DNA of 64,000 nt from Zoroaster sp. YZ-2022 (Eukaryota; Echinodermata; Asteroidea; Forcipulatida; Zoroasteridae), in the NCBI GenBank assembly GCA_029582265.1, contig CM055833.1:31586288-31650287 (forward strand), in the 5' to 3' direction. This document shows, in pieces, positions 24,401 to 37,800 of the stretch. The notes beneath the pieces were generated by a model that did not search any database, was not told the DNA's origin, and saw only the letters and a list, made by a program, of their open reading frames with translations. Numbering within the stretch: the stretch's first letter is position 1; the number at the start of each line of letters is the position of its first letter. A program made the position numbers and the translations under genes.

Positions 24401-27400
24401 TGCAATCACCATGGCGATAGCGTACCTTAACCAGGATGTAGCTGTGTAGAATCATGAGATTGGTAGCCATCTCTGTAGGAATTTTAATCTTGTGATTCTT
24501 CAACTCACGGAACATACTGAGAAGAACATCATGGGCATTACGGTAATTACCTGATGGTAAAGATTAAAAAAAATATAAAAAAACATATTTTTCAATTTCA
24601 CATAATATTATTTTATTTTTATTTTATTTATCCTGGGTAGACTGACCAGTGGTTTTTACCATTCTCCATCGCAATTTAGTATTCTGTGTTCTTTTACATG
24701 CATTGTATCACTCTTCTGAGTGTTCATATTTCATTAGTGAATCAGGAATTTTACTCGAGATCAAAAGTTTAGAAAAATCTTATTGAAGTTTAAGAATTGT
24801 CTTCACTGACTTGGGATTTATAAAACAGTTTTAAAAACATGATGGTTCTGAAAAGAACTGGTGATTTATTTACTTGACGTTTCGATCAGTATGCTCTGAT
24901 TGTCTTCAGTAAAATCGTCAAGTTGTCAAACCACCAATTCTATTTATACAGCTCCGACCATCGTCTCCTGCGGCTACAATCTCTCAATCTTTATCCTGTG
25001 GTAAAGACAAACTTTGATTCCCTTAATCATCATAATGAATACTACCAGCTATTTGCTCTTCTCTTGCGATGATGATGGCCGTCCTAGCTGCCTCTCTGTA
25101 CTGCTTGAGAGCCATGTATAAGCGGAATAAGTACTTGGCATCCTTGGGCATCCCGTCTGTCTCACCCATCAAGTAGTCTATTAACTGGTGTGTTAACGTC
25201 TCATCCTTGGCACGGCCAACCTAGGAGTGGATAAGATGGATGAAACTATCAAAGTCTGCTGTAGTGACTACTCTAAGAAATCCTCAGGGAGCTCTATGGA
25301 GTAACTATGTAGTGCCCCCATCCCAACCCCACACCTAAGGGCTGTGCCCCCAGCAGTCATGCGACACATACTGGTCAGTCAAAACAATCGCATAAGGTGT
25401 GATGAAGTCAAATTGTCTATAGACTAATCCGGCGACCACTGTTTTCCACCATTACTGCAGTAGTACCAACACTGTACACGCGTGTCACAGAATTTTTAAA
25501 TATGCAGTACGCTATTGTTTCGTCAAATAGAGTGCTCAGATTGGTTGAAGAAGCGCTGGACTGCGTAACGGAACGAACACTTGATGCAGAATGAATTGAA
25601 TTTGAATTGAATTGAAGTTATTTCATTCATCTTGTAGCCAAAAAGCCAAATTGCAAGAATGTTACAATAATTATCATTAAAACCTACATATATTATTTGA
25701 AACCAATAAAATTGCACATTTACAAAAATATTTGTAGAATTTAAATCAGGGAGGAAAAATTGACAGAAACACTGAAAATGACTATACAGAAAGCAATAAA
25801 AGAAAGTACCAAATATTTAGATGTACTAGAAAAAAAAAACACTAAAATTGCACATAGGCCTATGCAAAAAGAATAATAATCGAAATAGACCTGGGCGACA
25901 TCGATCCTTCCCCATCCACGACACATCGGCAAACATCATGATCGTTTCATGCGACATCATCGTGCCGTCTCCCAAGCCTATTTCGAAGGTAGTTACTTAT
26001 TCAAAATATCAATAAAAAAGGGAACTGGACTGTTTTTGAAACGAGTGGTTTTGAAAGGCATTTGAGTAATTGTGTTGCTATTTCTGAGGCACCTACCATG
26101 GCTCTCAAGCCTTGTGGGGGGCAGGAGAGAGCTAGTACGATTATTACTATTAAGATTTTCTGCAAATTTTAAACAGTGTGTTAGCCTTCTATCGGCCAGA
26201 GTATCAAGATTACAATAGTTAAGTTCATCATTATACGAGTTAAAGCTATGACCCAAAATGATCTTACAAGCTCTTTTTTGAATGGATTCAATATCATTAG
26301 ATTGTTTACGGGTAAGACCTGAATGCCAAATAACATCGGCATATTCAAGGACAGGTCTCACATAACCAATATACACTATTTTAAGTTCCTTGGAATTAAA
26401 ACCAAATCTCTTAAGAGTCCTCAACATAAATAATTTTTATTTGCCTTTTCTAACATTTTTTTAACGTGAATATTCCATTTGAGATCATTTTGGAGCCAAA
26501 GTCCCAAAACTTTAGCTTCTGAGACATATGAGAGTGGCTCAGTACCGATTCTTAAATCACTAAACATAGGAGGTGTTTTATTGAAGCAAACTTGGATAGC
26601 CCGACATTTGCATGGGTTTAACTTCAAATGTAGGTACCACCGCAGTTGTGGTGCCGCCCAGTGAACTGGTCAACAGATTTAATAGTCTATAGGTTGTCAC
26701 ATGCCCAAAGTGCGCTCTCGCTGAGGTCAAATGATGGTCTCTCATTGGCTCAAGCATATGCGCTGTTAGTTCTGAAAATAAATAATTACTACTGAAAAGT
26801 AGAAAATACCACTGAGGTCCACTTCATATTTAGAAAAAGTTGTTTTAATCACATAACTTTTGAGCAGTTCACAAAAGAACTCATTACTACTCAATAGAGA
26901 ATTTCACATGGTGTTACCACAATTAGTCTTACTTAAGGTTTTCTTTGTCATACTTTGGGATAAACCTTACCGTCTCAATGGCCATTTCCACAGCCTGGTT
27001 GTCATCATTTGTAGTAGGGCACCTTAAGAAATGCTTAAGAGCTCGGCTATACTGCTGGCAAAGAAGGAAGAACTTGCCAGCCATCAGGTGGTTCTTCTCA
27101 TTCTCAAAGTACAAAGCTATACTCTGATAATCCTCCTGTGTTGCTTCTTCACCTGGTGAAAAAGAAGAAAAAAAAAAACATTGTTTTAAGTTTCCAAATT
27201 AAAATATATTCACAAATCCCCCTTTTTTTGGTTACCAGCAAAAGTGTCCAAAAAAATGTATACATTTTTGGAGTGTCGTGGCCGAGCGGTCTAGCTTACC
27301 GGACTCAAGTTCTGGTGTTAGCAGCAGAATGTGGGTTCGAATCCCGGCCGTGACACTTGTGTCCTTGAGCAAGACACTTAACCATAATTGCTTCTCTCCA

Positions 27401-28774
27401 CCCAGGGGTTAAATGGGTACCTGTGAGGGCAGAGCTGGTTGATTAGCCCTATATGCGCTGTAATGGCAGCAATTGAGCTGTATACTCCCCAGGGAGCTGA
27501 GATGGTTTCAGGAATGATTTATGAGCCTTATGAACAGGGGTAATAATATAATGCACCTTGAGCACCACTCAGTTGGTGGATACGTGCGCTATATAAGTCC
27601 ACAAATTATTATTATTATTATTATTAGTCCGTTTTATATTGCTTTGCAAGAATATTTGGTTTGCATAATTTTCTGCTTTGCAGCTCTGTGAAAATGGCTG
27701 CAAGACAGTTGAGACAATAGAATGAGACCTGACCATGTGGGGGTATATTAACATATTAACATCTGGTTAAAGTTTTATCTTATCAATATCAGAGCAGTGA
27801 GTATGTAGGACACGCACCAGCTGTTATCATTTAGCCAGAACACGAGACTCAATGCAGAATTAAGCCAAATCAGAATGACAAAGTTTATTTCGCGTTAAGC
27901 TGACTCTCCCACTTCGTAAGTGTTTTGCATGCCCCCAGAATTTGAACTTGCCCATTTCTATTTTTTTTTTTTTTTTTCAACCTAAATTATTATTTTTTAA
28001 TTTTTGATAAACATTTATGAATCATAGAGAGTTAAAGCCAATATACACTTCTGGTGAAATATCTGTAAATGTATGCATGCATAAAAATATCCTGTTTAAC
28101 TTTCATCTTAATTCATTTTGTCGAAAATAGTGAAAATGCCTTCAGATGTTCATATTCATTCTAACTAGGAATTTATATCTTCAGATGACAGAAATTCATT
28201 TTGGACATTTGTGGAGTGTCGTGGCCGAGCGGTCAAGCTTACCGGACTCAAGTGCTGGTGTTAGCAGCAGAATGTTGGTTCGAATCCCGGCCGTAACAGT
28301 TGTGTCCTTGAGCAAGACACTTAACCATAATTGCTTATAGGGGCAGAGGCAGTTTAACAACTGCCTTGTTCTGGACTAGTTACCCCTCCCAGTCCTATTC
28401 GCACCGTGAAGAGGCTGGTTATTAACTTGTCTTGTTTCGGTGCGAGGGGCTGGTTTCTTCAGTGTGGAGTCGTTGTAACAACTCAATGACTTAGTAGCCC
28501 CCACCTTGGAGTGGTCATTGGCCTTGTGTGGGGCGAATTTGCGTTTAAATAAAATTAAAAAAATTAAATTAAAAAAAATTCAAATTATTTGACTAATTTT
28601 TACTAAAAGTATAGCACCGAGCTGAGACAGAAATATCATCAACTTTACAATCAAGTAGGTTTTATGTAAAACTGATCATTTATTTTTTTGTTTAGATTAC
28701 CAATAGCGTATAGTGGCTTTAAAAATATATAAGATGACTGATTTCACTCACTTTCATTACCCTCTGTGGTGTAA

Positions 28775-28817
<43 letters not shown>

Positions 28818-31800
28818 CGATGAAAAAGGTGATTTTCATTATTGATGGAGATGATGGTGTTAAGATGAATCAAGTAGTGATGTTAATGAAGTTACCCAAG
28901 TCCCCATAATGTAAGTAGTGAGTAAAAAACAAAACACAAACGTAAATTTGTATTAATAGACACACAGACTGAAATGTTGATTAAAGCTTAATAAGCCAAA
29001 ATTAGAAAAAAATATTAAGAAAACAACAGACTGAAATGTTCTGAATACTGATTTCACAAGAACTTATAATTAATTTGTTAAAGAGGGTGTACACTATCGG
29101 TAATTATCCAAAAAGTAATTGAGTCCAATATTATTTAAAAGTTTCCTTTGTTGTAAAATGGTGATGGTACCAAACATCCCGCTGAGAACTTATCCATGAA
29201 AATGTTGAAAGTATGTTGACAAATTCAGATCTGAAATGGATTATTGGCAAATCATCCCTATTCAGCGTAAGAATACATACAAACAATTCTGGATGCATTT
29301 TTACAATTTTCTTGTTTACAACACAACACAATAAGCTATAACTTCCACCGGTTGATTTCTATATATATCTCTTCATTCTTATAGCTTATGGATGTATTTA
29401 TAGACATTAAACCAATGGTGTACACTGTCTTTAACCATAACCACCCTATATCCTCCAAAATCCTCCAAGGGGCACTTTTTGGGGAAAATCCAGCACTATT
29501 GGAAACTGGTACTTTCACCTTTTCAAATGGGGCCATAAGTGCTGAATATGAAAGATCAACGAAAATGCATGGTGCATTTTGAAGATAAGGGCATGTTTCC
29601 AAAAGTGCACTGATGGATTTTGGAGGATTCAGGAAGGTTCCTAGCCAGAATACCTAGGGGGTTAGGGTTAAAGAATTATTTAAATCATGCCACAAATATA
29701 AACTGTTAAGTAGTTGAAGATGATGAAGCAATGTACTGTAGATACTAGTAAAATTACAATTGATTTATTTATTTATTTTTAAACAATTGTTTAAATTTGT
29801 TAATTTATTTTTTATTTTTATAAATTACAATGTCATACATGATAGAAATGTTGTATTTGAAGCTGAATAGAAATGAAAGACGTACCAATAATGTCGGCAT
29901 ATATCTCCATCTGGTTGTGTTGTTGAGCCAGTTGAAAAGCCTCGTCATTACACTTAGACATCACCAAGAACTGGATGGCAGAACCAAAGTCATTCAACTT
30001 CTGGAAAAACCTAGAAAGTGGGCGAAACTTTTTGTTTGTTTTATTTCCATCTGTCCATGCTGGCGAGAACAGTTCATCAACCCTCCTACTATAGCTGCAC
30101 TTTAGTGGCAAGTAGCTATAGAGGTCAAAATCAGTCAACTGCCTATTTTGACTGCTGACCCAAATGTGCACACAGGGGCATTTTTGACTGGTTTTTACTG
30201 TCATTTTGACCACCCTGAACAATACCAGACAATGCTTTTACCAGTCAAAAACGGTCGACTCATTTTGACCTGTAAATGTACTTACTACATGTAAGGTTTG
30301 ACAGTGTTTGACTTTTTAAGTGCACTTGGATATACCTTAGCAAGTATATCGTCAACACTTTGACTGATTTTGACCCTTGGAGTAGGAGGGTTAACAAGAT
30401 AATAATAATCATGCTTATCATGTTTGAAACAAAAGAACATTAAATACATTTATTAATTGAGTTAACATCCAAATGCATGATATTCTTGCCTTGCTACCAT
30501 CTTGGCACCCTCCACAGACCCTGTCTCTCTGACGATACGTACTGCCTCCTCTGGATTGCGAAGAAAGTCCAACTGGATCCTTTATAAAAATGAACATTAA
30601 AAAAAAAAACAGATGAAAAATTTGTTCCCTTTGAAATGATTTATGTTGATATGAACCATCTGGTGTCCTTCACTCGTACACTGCATACTTTGTGTACCAC
30701 AATGCAAACAAAACTACAAAGTCTTTCAATTGCAACTTTAACCATCCACAACATCGTTATTATTCAAAGATTACCTCCTAGAACTTCCTACAGCATCGGC
30801 GTTATATAATACTCTTCAAAGAGGTCATGCCGAATAATATAACCAGAGGTCATGCCGAGTAATATAACCAGAACTAGAAACAGCTAAAATGTCTCAATAA
30901 TAAGTTGTCAAAACGGCTGGAACAGAACAACTGATTTCAGAATACAGTGAGTTGTCAATGTAAACTACCTGATGACATTGTCCCAGTCTTTGGCGTTCTC
31001 ATAAGCCAAGGCAGCGTCCTTGTAACGGCCATCTGCCTCTTTGGCCTTGGCATACTGGGTATGGATCTTAGGAGATGTTACATTGGGAAGCAGTTCACCA
31101 ACTTTGGCCCTGCAAAAATAACACATAAGAAAAGAATTTACAAATGAATGGTTCAGGAATAACATTACAAGGACCATTTAATTATATATTTTTTAATAAG
31201 CTTGTGTTTCCAGATGGTTAAATTTGCTAACATTTATAGTAATTAAACCAAAAGCGGTTAAAATCATAATTTCTCAAATATGGGTTTGGTCAATACATCA
31301 ATACACATGTTTTACATAGACACCATATAGATATCATATGAACATCACATGAATGGTACATGAGCAGTATATGAACATCACATGAACATCATATGAACAT
31401 CATATGAACATCATGTGAACATCACATGAACATCATATGAACATCACATGAACATCACATGAACATCACACAAACGGTATATGAACATCATATAAACATT
31501 ATACGAACATTATACGAACATTATACGAACATTATATGAACATTATATGAACATTATATGCACATCACATAAACATCAAATGAACATCTTCAGACCCACC
31601 AGTTTTTGCTGCGTATGTAGACAGATGCAGCCTTATCATAGTATTGTCCCTTCTCATACAGCAAGGCAGACTCCGAGTACTGCTTCATGTTTTCTAAGAT
31701 GGCTGCACAGTCACGCTTCAGGGTACGGCTAGGCATCTTACTAGCCATGCTGACCCCACGACGGATGTCACCCATGCGAAGGGACATACGGGCAACACCA

Positions 31801-34800
31801 GCAGCACAGGACTCGTCGTGTTCTCGTTGCTAAAGACAAAGACAATTGGAATGGAATGTGAGAATTAGTTTTATTCTCCATTTCTCTCTTCTTCAGTTAT
31901 CAAGTGAACAAAAAAACCGACGTTAAATACTAATTTCACGATTGCCAAGCTTCAAAGATTTATGTATAAATTACATACATTTTGTTCTCGTATCTCCACA
32001 TGAACATCTATAATTTCTTATACTAGAAGTGTCTTCTTTGTTTTTATGCAGCAGTCAATTCATAAGAATGCAGCAGTCAATTCATAAGAATGCAGCAGTC
32101 AATTCATAAGAATGCAGCAGTCAATTCATAAGAATGCAGCAGTCAATTCATAAGAATGCAGCAGTCAATTCATAAGAATGCAGCAGTCAATTCATAAGAA
32201 TGCAGCAGTCAATTCATAAGAATGACAAACATTAAGAATAACCAAAACCATCCATTACATGCTCCACTTATGAGTCTTTTAACTACATCCAACAGAAACC
32301 TTAGAAATCCCCATATTTTGCCAAAATACAGAATTCAACTGTTCAGAAATTATTTTATTTATCGTGCTGCAATATTTATTCAGTCTGATAGTTTGGAGCC
32401 TCTAATATAGTTTTGTGTTTGTTCATTTTATGTATTAACCTTTTAGTAAGTAATCTTAACAACTAATATTTGATCACATATATTTATATTTTTTAAATGT
32501 AGGCTATTTTGTACTCCTTTTTATAAATATTTTTGATATTTATACTGGTTTCAATAAATCAAATCAAATCAAATTAAATCAAATCAATGACAACAACATC
32601 TAAGATGCAATGCTCATTCAGTATCTAGAGGAGCAGCGTTAGATGTTGACTGCCCAGTACGTGAACCTTACCTCCTTATCTCTTGTGACTCCTTTCTCAT
32701 AATGAGCCAGAGCGCTCCCATAATCACCACTGGAAGAAAACCAGAATAGAAGATAAATATAACATGTTGTACATCTTAAGAACTTCATGAAGCGTATTTC
32801 AAGGCCTTCTTTCCAAATGGGCAATATGGGGTAAGCCTCCCATGTAATTGAGTGGCATGGTGTTAACATGAGGTGGTTCTCAAAAACAAAAAATATGCAT
32901 GTTAAAGCTTGTGCTAACCGGCGTGCCAACATCTGCCTCATGCTGATGAGTGTATATCTATTAAGCATGTGGTAACCGGCGTGCCAACATCTGCCTCATG
33001 CTGATGAGTGTATATCTATTTTGTATTTATCTTTTTCTTATTTTACCTAGGGAGACATTTCAGTGAAGGACCAAGTGCCCTGGATAAAACAGCACAATAC
33101 ACTCAGTTAACCCCTTGCGTACGGTATTATTTTTACCGAGTGAAGGTGGTTGCGACCAACATCTGTGAGGCCGGGGAGCACCAGGTCAAACCCGGCCGTG
33201 GACATGTGCACAACTCCACTGTTCAGCCAAGCGTATATACCGAACAATAAGCGGGCAAGCTAATCATCGCACGTGAAGTCCCCATACAGGGTGTCCCAGA
33301 AAAAAGGTAATTCTGACAATAAGGGTTAATTTTGACAAAGATATGTTTTTTATGGCTATTAATCATGTTTTACCATAAAGTAGGAGCAAAATGCTTTCCA
33401 GTGGTATCTTGATTGCATTCCTCTGGTCATGCATCACTGAGCACCATTGTTTGGAAAATGCTATGTGAAAACCCTTTTGGGACAGTTCATGGTCAGACAT
33501 GAGCAGCACATTCAGATATGGCCCAAGGGAAATCTAACCGTTTGAAAGCATGTGATACGTACAAGATGTTTATCAATTGGTGATATTTATTCAGTACTGA
33601 ATTATGCACCAACACCTTCCACGTGCCCACCTCCTCTTTCGAAGTCCACAACGGCGGCGCATGTCAGCCACAGCTCGTCTCACCATTGCAGGATCATCAC
33701 GTAAGATTTCGACCTCATGTTGAATGCGGGCTTGCAAATCCTGAAGGTTACGCGGTGGGCTGGTGAACACTTTGTTCTTCAAATACCCCCACAAGAAAAA
33801 GTCACAAGGAGTGAAATCCGGTGACCTGGTCGGCCATTCCACAGCATGTCTGACCATGAACTGTCCCAAAAGGGTTTTCACATAGCATTTTCCAAACAAT
33901 GGTGCTCAGTGATGCATGACCAGAGGAATGCAATCAAGATACCACTGGAAAGCATTTTGCTCCTACTTTATGGTAAAACATGATTATTAGCCATAAAAAG
34001 CATATCTTTGTCAAAATTAACCCTTATTGTCAGAATTACCTTTTTTCTGGGACACCCTGTATAGCGTAATTGAAAGACTGGTGTTAAGAAATCTCATGAA
34101 AAGGCTGTATTCAGAATGCTCTCGAAAGCCTAATCTATTATATAACACTCCATTTCAAGAACAATATGGTTCACCAAACTACCAGCCTTCTTGAAGATTT
34201 CTATTCAAGACGAATTCTCACCAAATACAGCTGGATATTCAATTAATTCATCGGTCGCGGCTATAGCCGTCAACCGTACACAAGGGGTTAAGAAAATAAA
34301 AAATAAATTAAAAAATGCCCTTTTACATAGCTATACTATTTTTGTATGTTATTTGACTGACAGACACTTACGTGAACTCCAACTGCTGTGCATATTCCTT
34401 TGAGATGTATGGTATTTGGCCTGCTGACAGTGTCTTAGCCAGCTTGAGAGCCTGGTCCCAGTGCAGTAAGTCCCTCCTCATCTGATATCAACCAGAAGAA
34501 AATATACTAGGGATATTAAATTGGATTTTACTGAAGGTAGTTTGTAACTTTCCAAAACCCTTAACTAATATTGTGGGATATGTGAGAAGAAATTCTTTTT
34601 ATTAGCAGTAACTAAACTATTCATGGAAAACATAACCCCAGTAAAAATATAAAATTTAAAAAAAAAACAAGAACCTAAACAGTAATACTGCAGTAAAAAT
34701 GCATTCAGATCGTTTGCATTAATTCCAACAGAGAATGTCTGTCTTTGAATGACAGATATTCGGCATTTATTTTTACTACAATGATAGCATCTGAGACATT

Positions 34801-37800
34801 TCAAGGTCTGTTTGATACCATCATCAACATTACACCAAGTATGTTTTATGAAGTAAAACCGAAATCATTTTATGTTTTTTTGAGATTACCAAGGGGCTTT
34901 AAAACGATTTTATTCTTGGACCATGCATGGAACCTTGCTCTCACAGGTCATGTACAGTGGACCTACCTCCAATGCAGTAATGGGCCTACTTGAAGCTAAG
35001 AACAGATCTTGAGCCAGATTGCAATCACCTTGGAACATGGCTAGATGGCCAGCCAGGAGATTACGGTCATCGATACCCTGTGTAAACAACACATAAAAGA
35101 GTTGTTTGAAAAACGCCAATCTTTTTATTTTTTAGAAGGAAGATACAACATTGGTCATGTTGGTAAAAATTGCTTCTATGGGTGTTCCCTCTCTTTGAAT
35201 CAAGACATTCATAAAACAACCAACCTGTGACTATTTTAGCTTATTAGGTTGTGTTGTTAACGAGGAAATAGTGAAAATGCAGTCAGATTGTTCATGTTCA
35301 TTCTAAATATATTATCATTCCAATCTTACAACTATGTGAGATTGTGTTGGTTCAAATCCCGACCGCAACGGTGGTGCTTGTGTCCTTCAGCAAGAAAGTT
35401 TACCATAATTGCTTCTCTCCACCCAGGAGTAAATGCATATCTGTGAAGGCAGAGTTGGTTGTTGTGTTTCATTAGCCCTGTTTGATGTGGCCCTGCCAGA
35501 AATAGAGCTATATACTCCCCAGGGAGCCCAGATTGTTTCAGGAATGATTTATGTACCTGATAAATGTCTTGAGCACCAAATTGGTGGATAAATGCCCATT
35601 ATAAATCAATATTATTATTATTAATAACAAAATAACAAAATATAACTTACCATAATTTCCTGAAGTGATAACACCATACCAGCCTCTCCTACATTACGAT
35701 AAACACGAACAGCTGTTCAGAAAAACATAGAAGGGAAATTAGTTTAATTAGTTGAGTAACTGCATCTAGGACTGTTGTATTTCCGAGAAACACAAAATGA
35801 CAAGGAGTAAATAAAACAAAATATTATAAATGTTTTCAGTTCCAAAACACTCTACTACTCACTGCATAATTTCTTGATTTTCTAAGGGGAAAAATTCAAA
35901 AAAAATTCAAAAATTTCTAGTGGCCATTTAAGGGAATGGTACAACATTAGTATATGGTAACGTACCTTCATTCCAACCCTCGTTAAAATTAAAAAACTAA
36001 CTTATGAAAATTTCATCACAACAGGTGCTCACATTTTAACAAAAAACTGTTAAATAATTGTCATGTTTTGATTGTTAAATTTGACCAAAAAAATGTATGT
36101 TTTCTCTAAGATGAAAGCACTTGAGACAAAATATTGTCTGAGGATGGTTAATACTTGTACCAATTTTACCCTTCTCAGGTCTGACCTACCAAATTCTAAT
36201 TCCATGTGTGTTGTAGCAGCCTTAGCTAACTCCAGCCAGGATTCTTTGTTATTAGCCAACTGGCATAACATCCACGCCTCTTTAAATCGCTTTAGTTTGA
36301 TACACTTGTCAATAGCAGCCTTCAGCTGTGAAAAGAATAATGGACAACTATTTAGTCAGATGAACCCTATTATTTAAACTATCCTTTCCAGATTTCAAGT
36401 TGATTTGCATTACAAACCAACCCAACAAATCAATCCAGATCCAGAGCAATCAAATCTTTTCAGAAATGAACAAAATTACACTTATTTTTCAAAATGGAAA
36501 ACATTAAAAAAAACATCAAAAATAGGAATTGCACAGGAAATATGGAAATGTACAGCAATTGACTGCTTTTCAGAAGAGCAGTCAGATGTAATAGCTAAAC
36601 AAAATCCATATTCCAACCCTTTGTTTTTTAAAGAAAAAAATCACACAACTTTACTTGCCAAAGTTAAACAAAATTACAAATAATTTATAATAATTAATGC
36701 ATCTCTTAAGGTTGGACAGATTTAATGCTAAACAACAAATTTCAGAATAAAAAAAAAACACTAACTTAACTTTCGTACTGTGAAGGCACATTTGCATTTT
36801 TTTTAATGTACAAAATGAGAAAAAAAGAATTGCTTACATCAACAGGTTGTAAGTCATGTGGCCTCTCGATGAAGTTATGCGAGTTGAGCTGTACCATTGC
36901 TGTCTTACCGCTCTGTGTCTGACAAGTCATCTCACCATTGTATAACATCAGTGGCTTCTGGGCAAAGGGTAACTTACTGGTAGCAGCCAGGGTCACTGTA
37001 GGACCTAAATAAAATACATTGTCATTGCTTTGTATTCTGATATGCACAATTTTAAAATGTTTAATTAACTGTGCCTCAAAATTATCAATTTAGTTTTGAG
37101 TTTGGTAACCCAATACAGCATTATGACAACTTTATAACAAAGAAATCGGCCATGTAGAAAAATCCCTATCCCACCCTCCCCTCCCCACTTCCACCCTCGT
37201 CGGGCCCAGAGTCTAGAAATTAGTTTTAATTTCTGTCAAATTTTTACATGGTAATTACTTGCTATATGTGTTATGAATTTGTATTTGTATGTTGTTTACT
37301 ATGTTGTTTACTATGTTGTTTACTATGTTGTTTACTATGTTGTTTACTATTTCTTAATGTAATATTTTTATGCATCCTGTTTATGGCACTTGCACTGTTG
37401 GATGTGTAAATAAAATAGAATAAAATAAAATAACTAGGTTATGTCAACACTGAAAAAAGGTTGTATGTGAAACAGTGCATAAAACTGTTATACGAAATTG
37501 TTCATGTTGTAGATTCTTTGTCATGAGTACTTATTACTGAGTACGAGTATGAGTACTTAAAAAAAGATTCCTCACAGTACTAATATGAGTACAATAACTA
37601 TAAGTATGGGTACATTTTCATGAGTAAAAGTGCAAGTACTTTTTTCATGGTGTGAGTACGAGTACATGGATAAATTTTGTGGTGATCATGTTTCGGTGAG
37701 CATATTACTGATTCCACTTGAATACAAAGCTATAAAACACCCAGTCAACCTTTTCAGATATCCACCCACCTCTCACAGTTTCTCTTGAATACAAGTAGGT

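Noticed and set aside
32046..32222. CRISPR-like array of eight 22-bp repeats
   Set aside because: The units are directly joined, with no spacers, and the genome is eukaryotic. It is a minisatellite.
32944..33020. Hammerhead core CTGATGA in the duplicated GCTGATGAGTG stretch
   Set aside because: No GAAA core or matching helices follow at the right distance.
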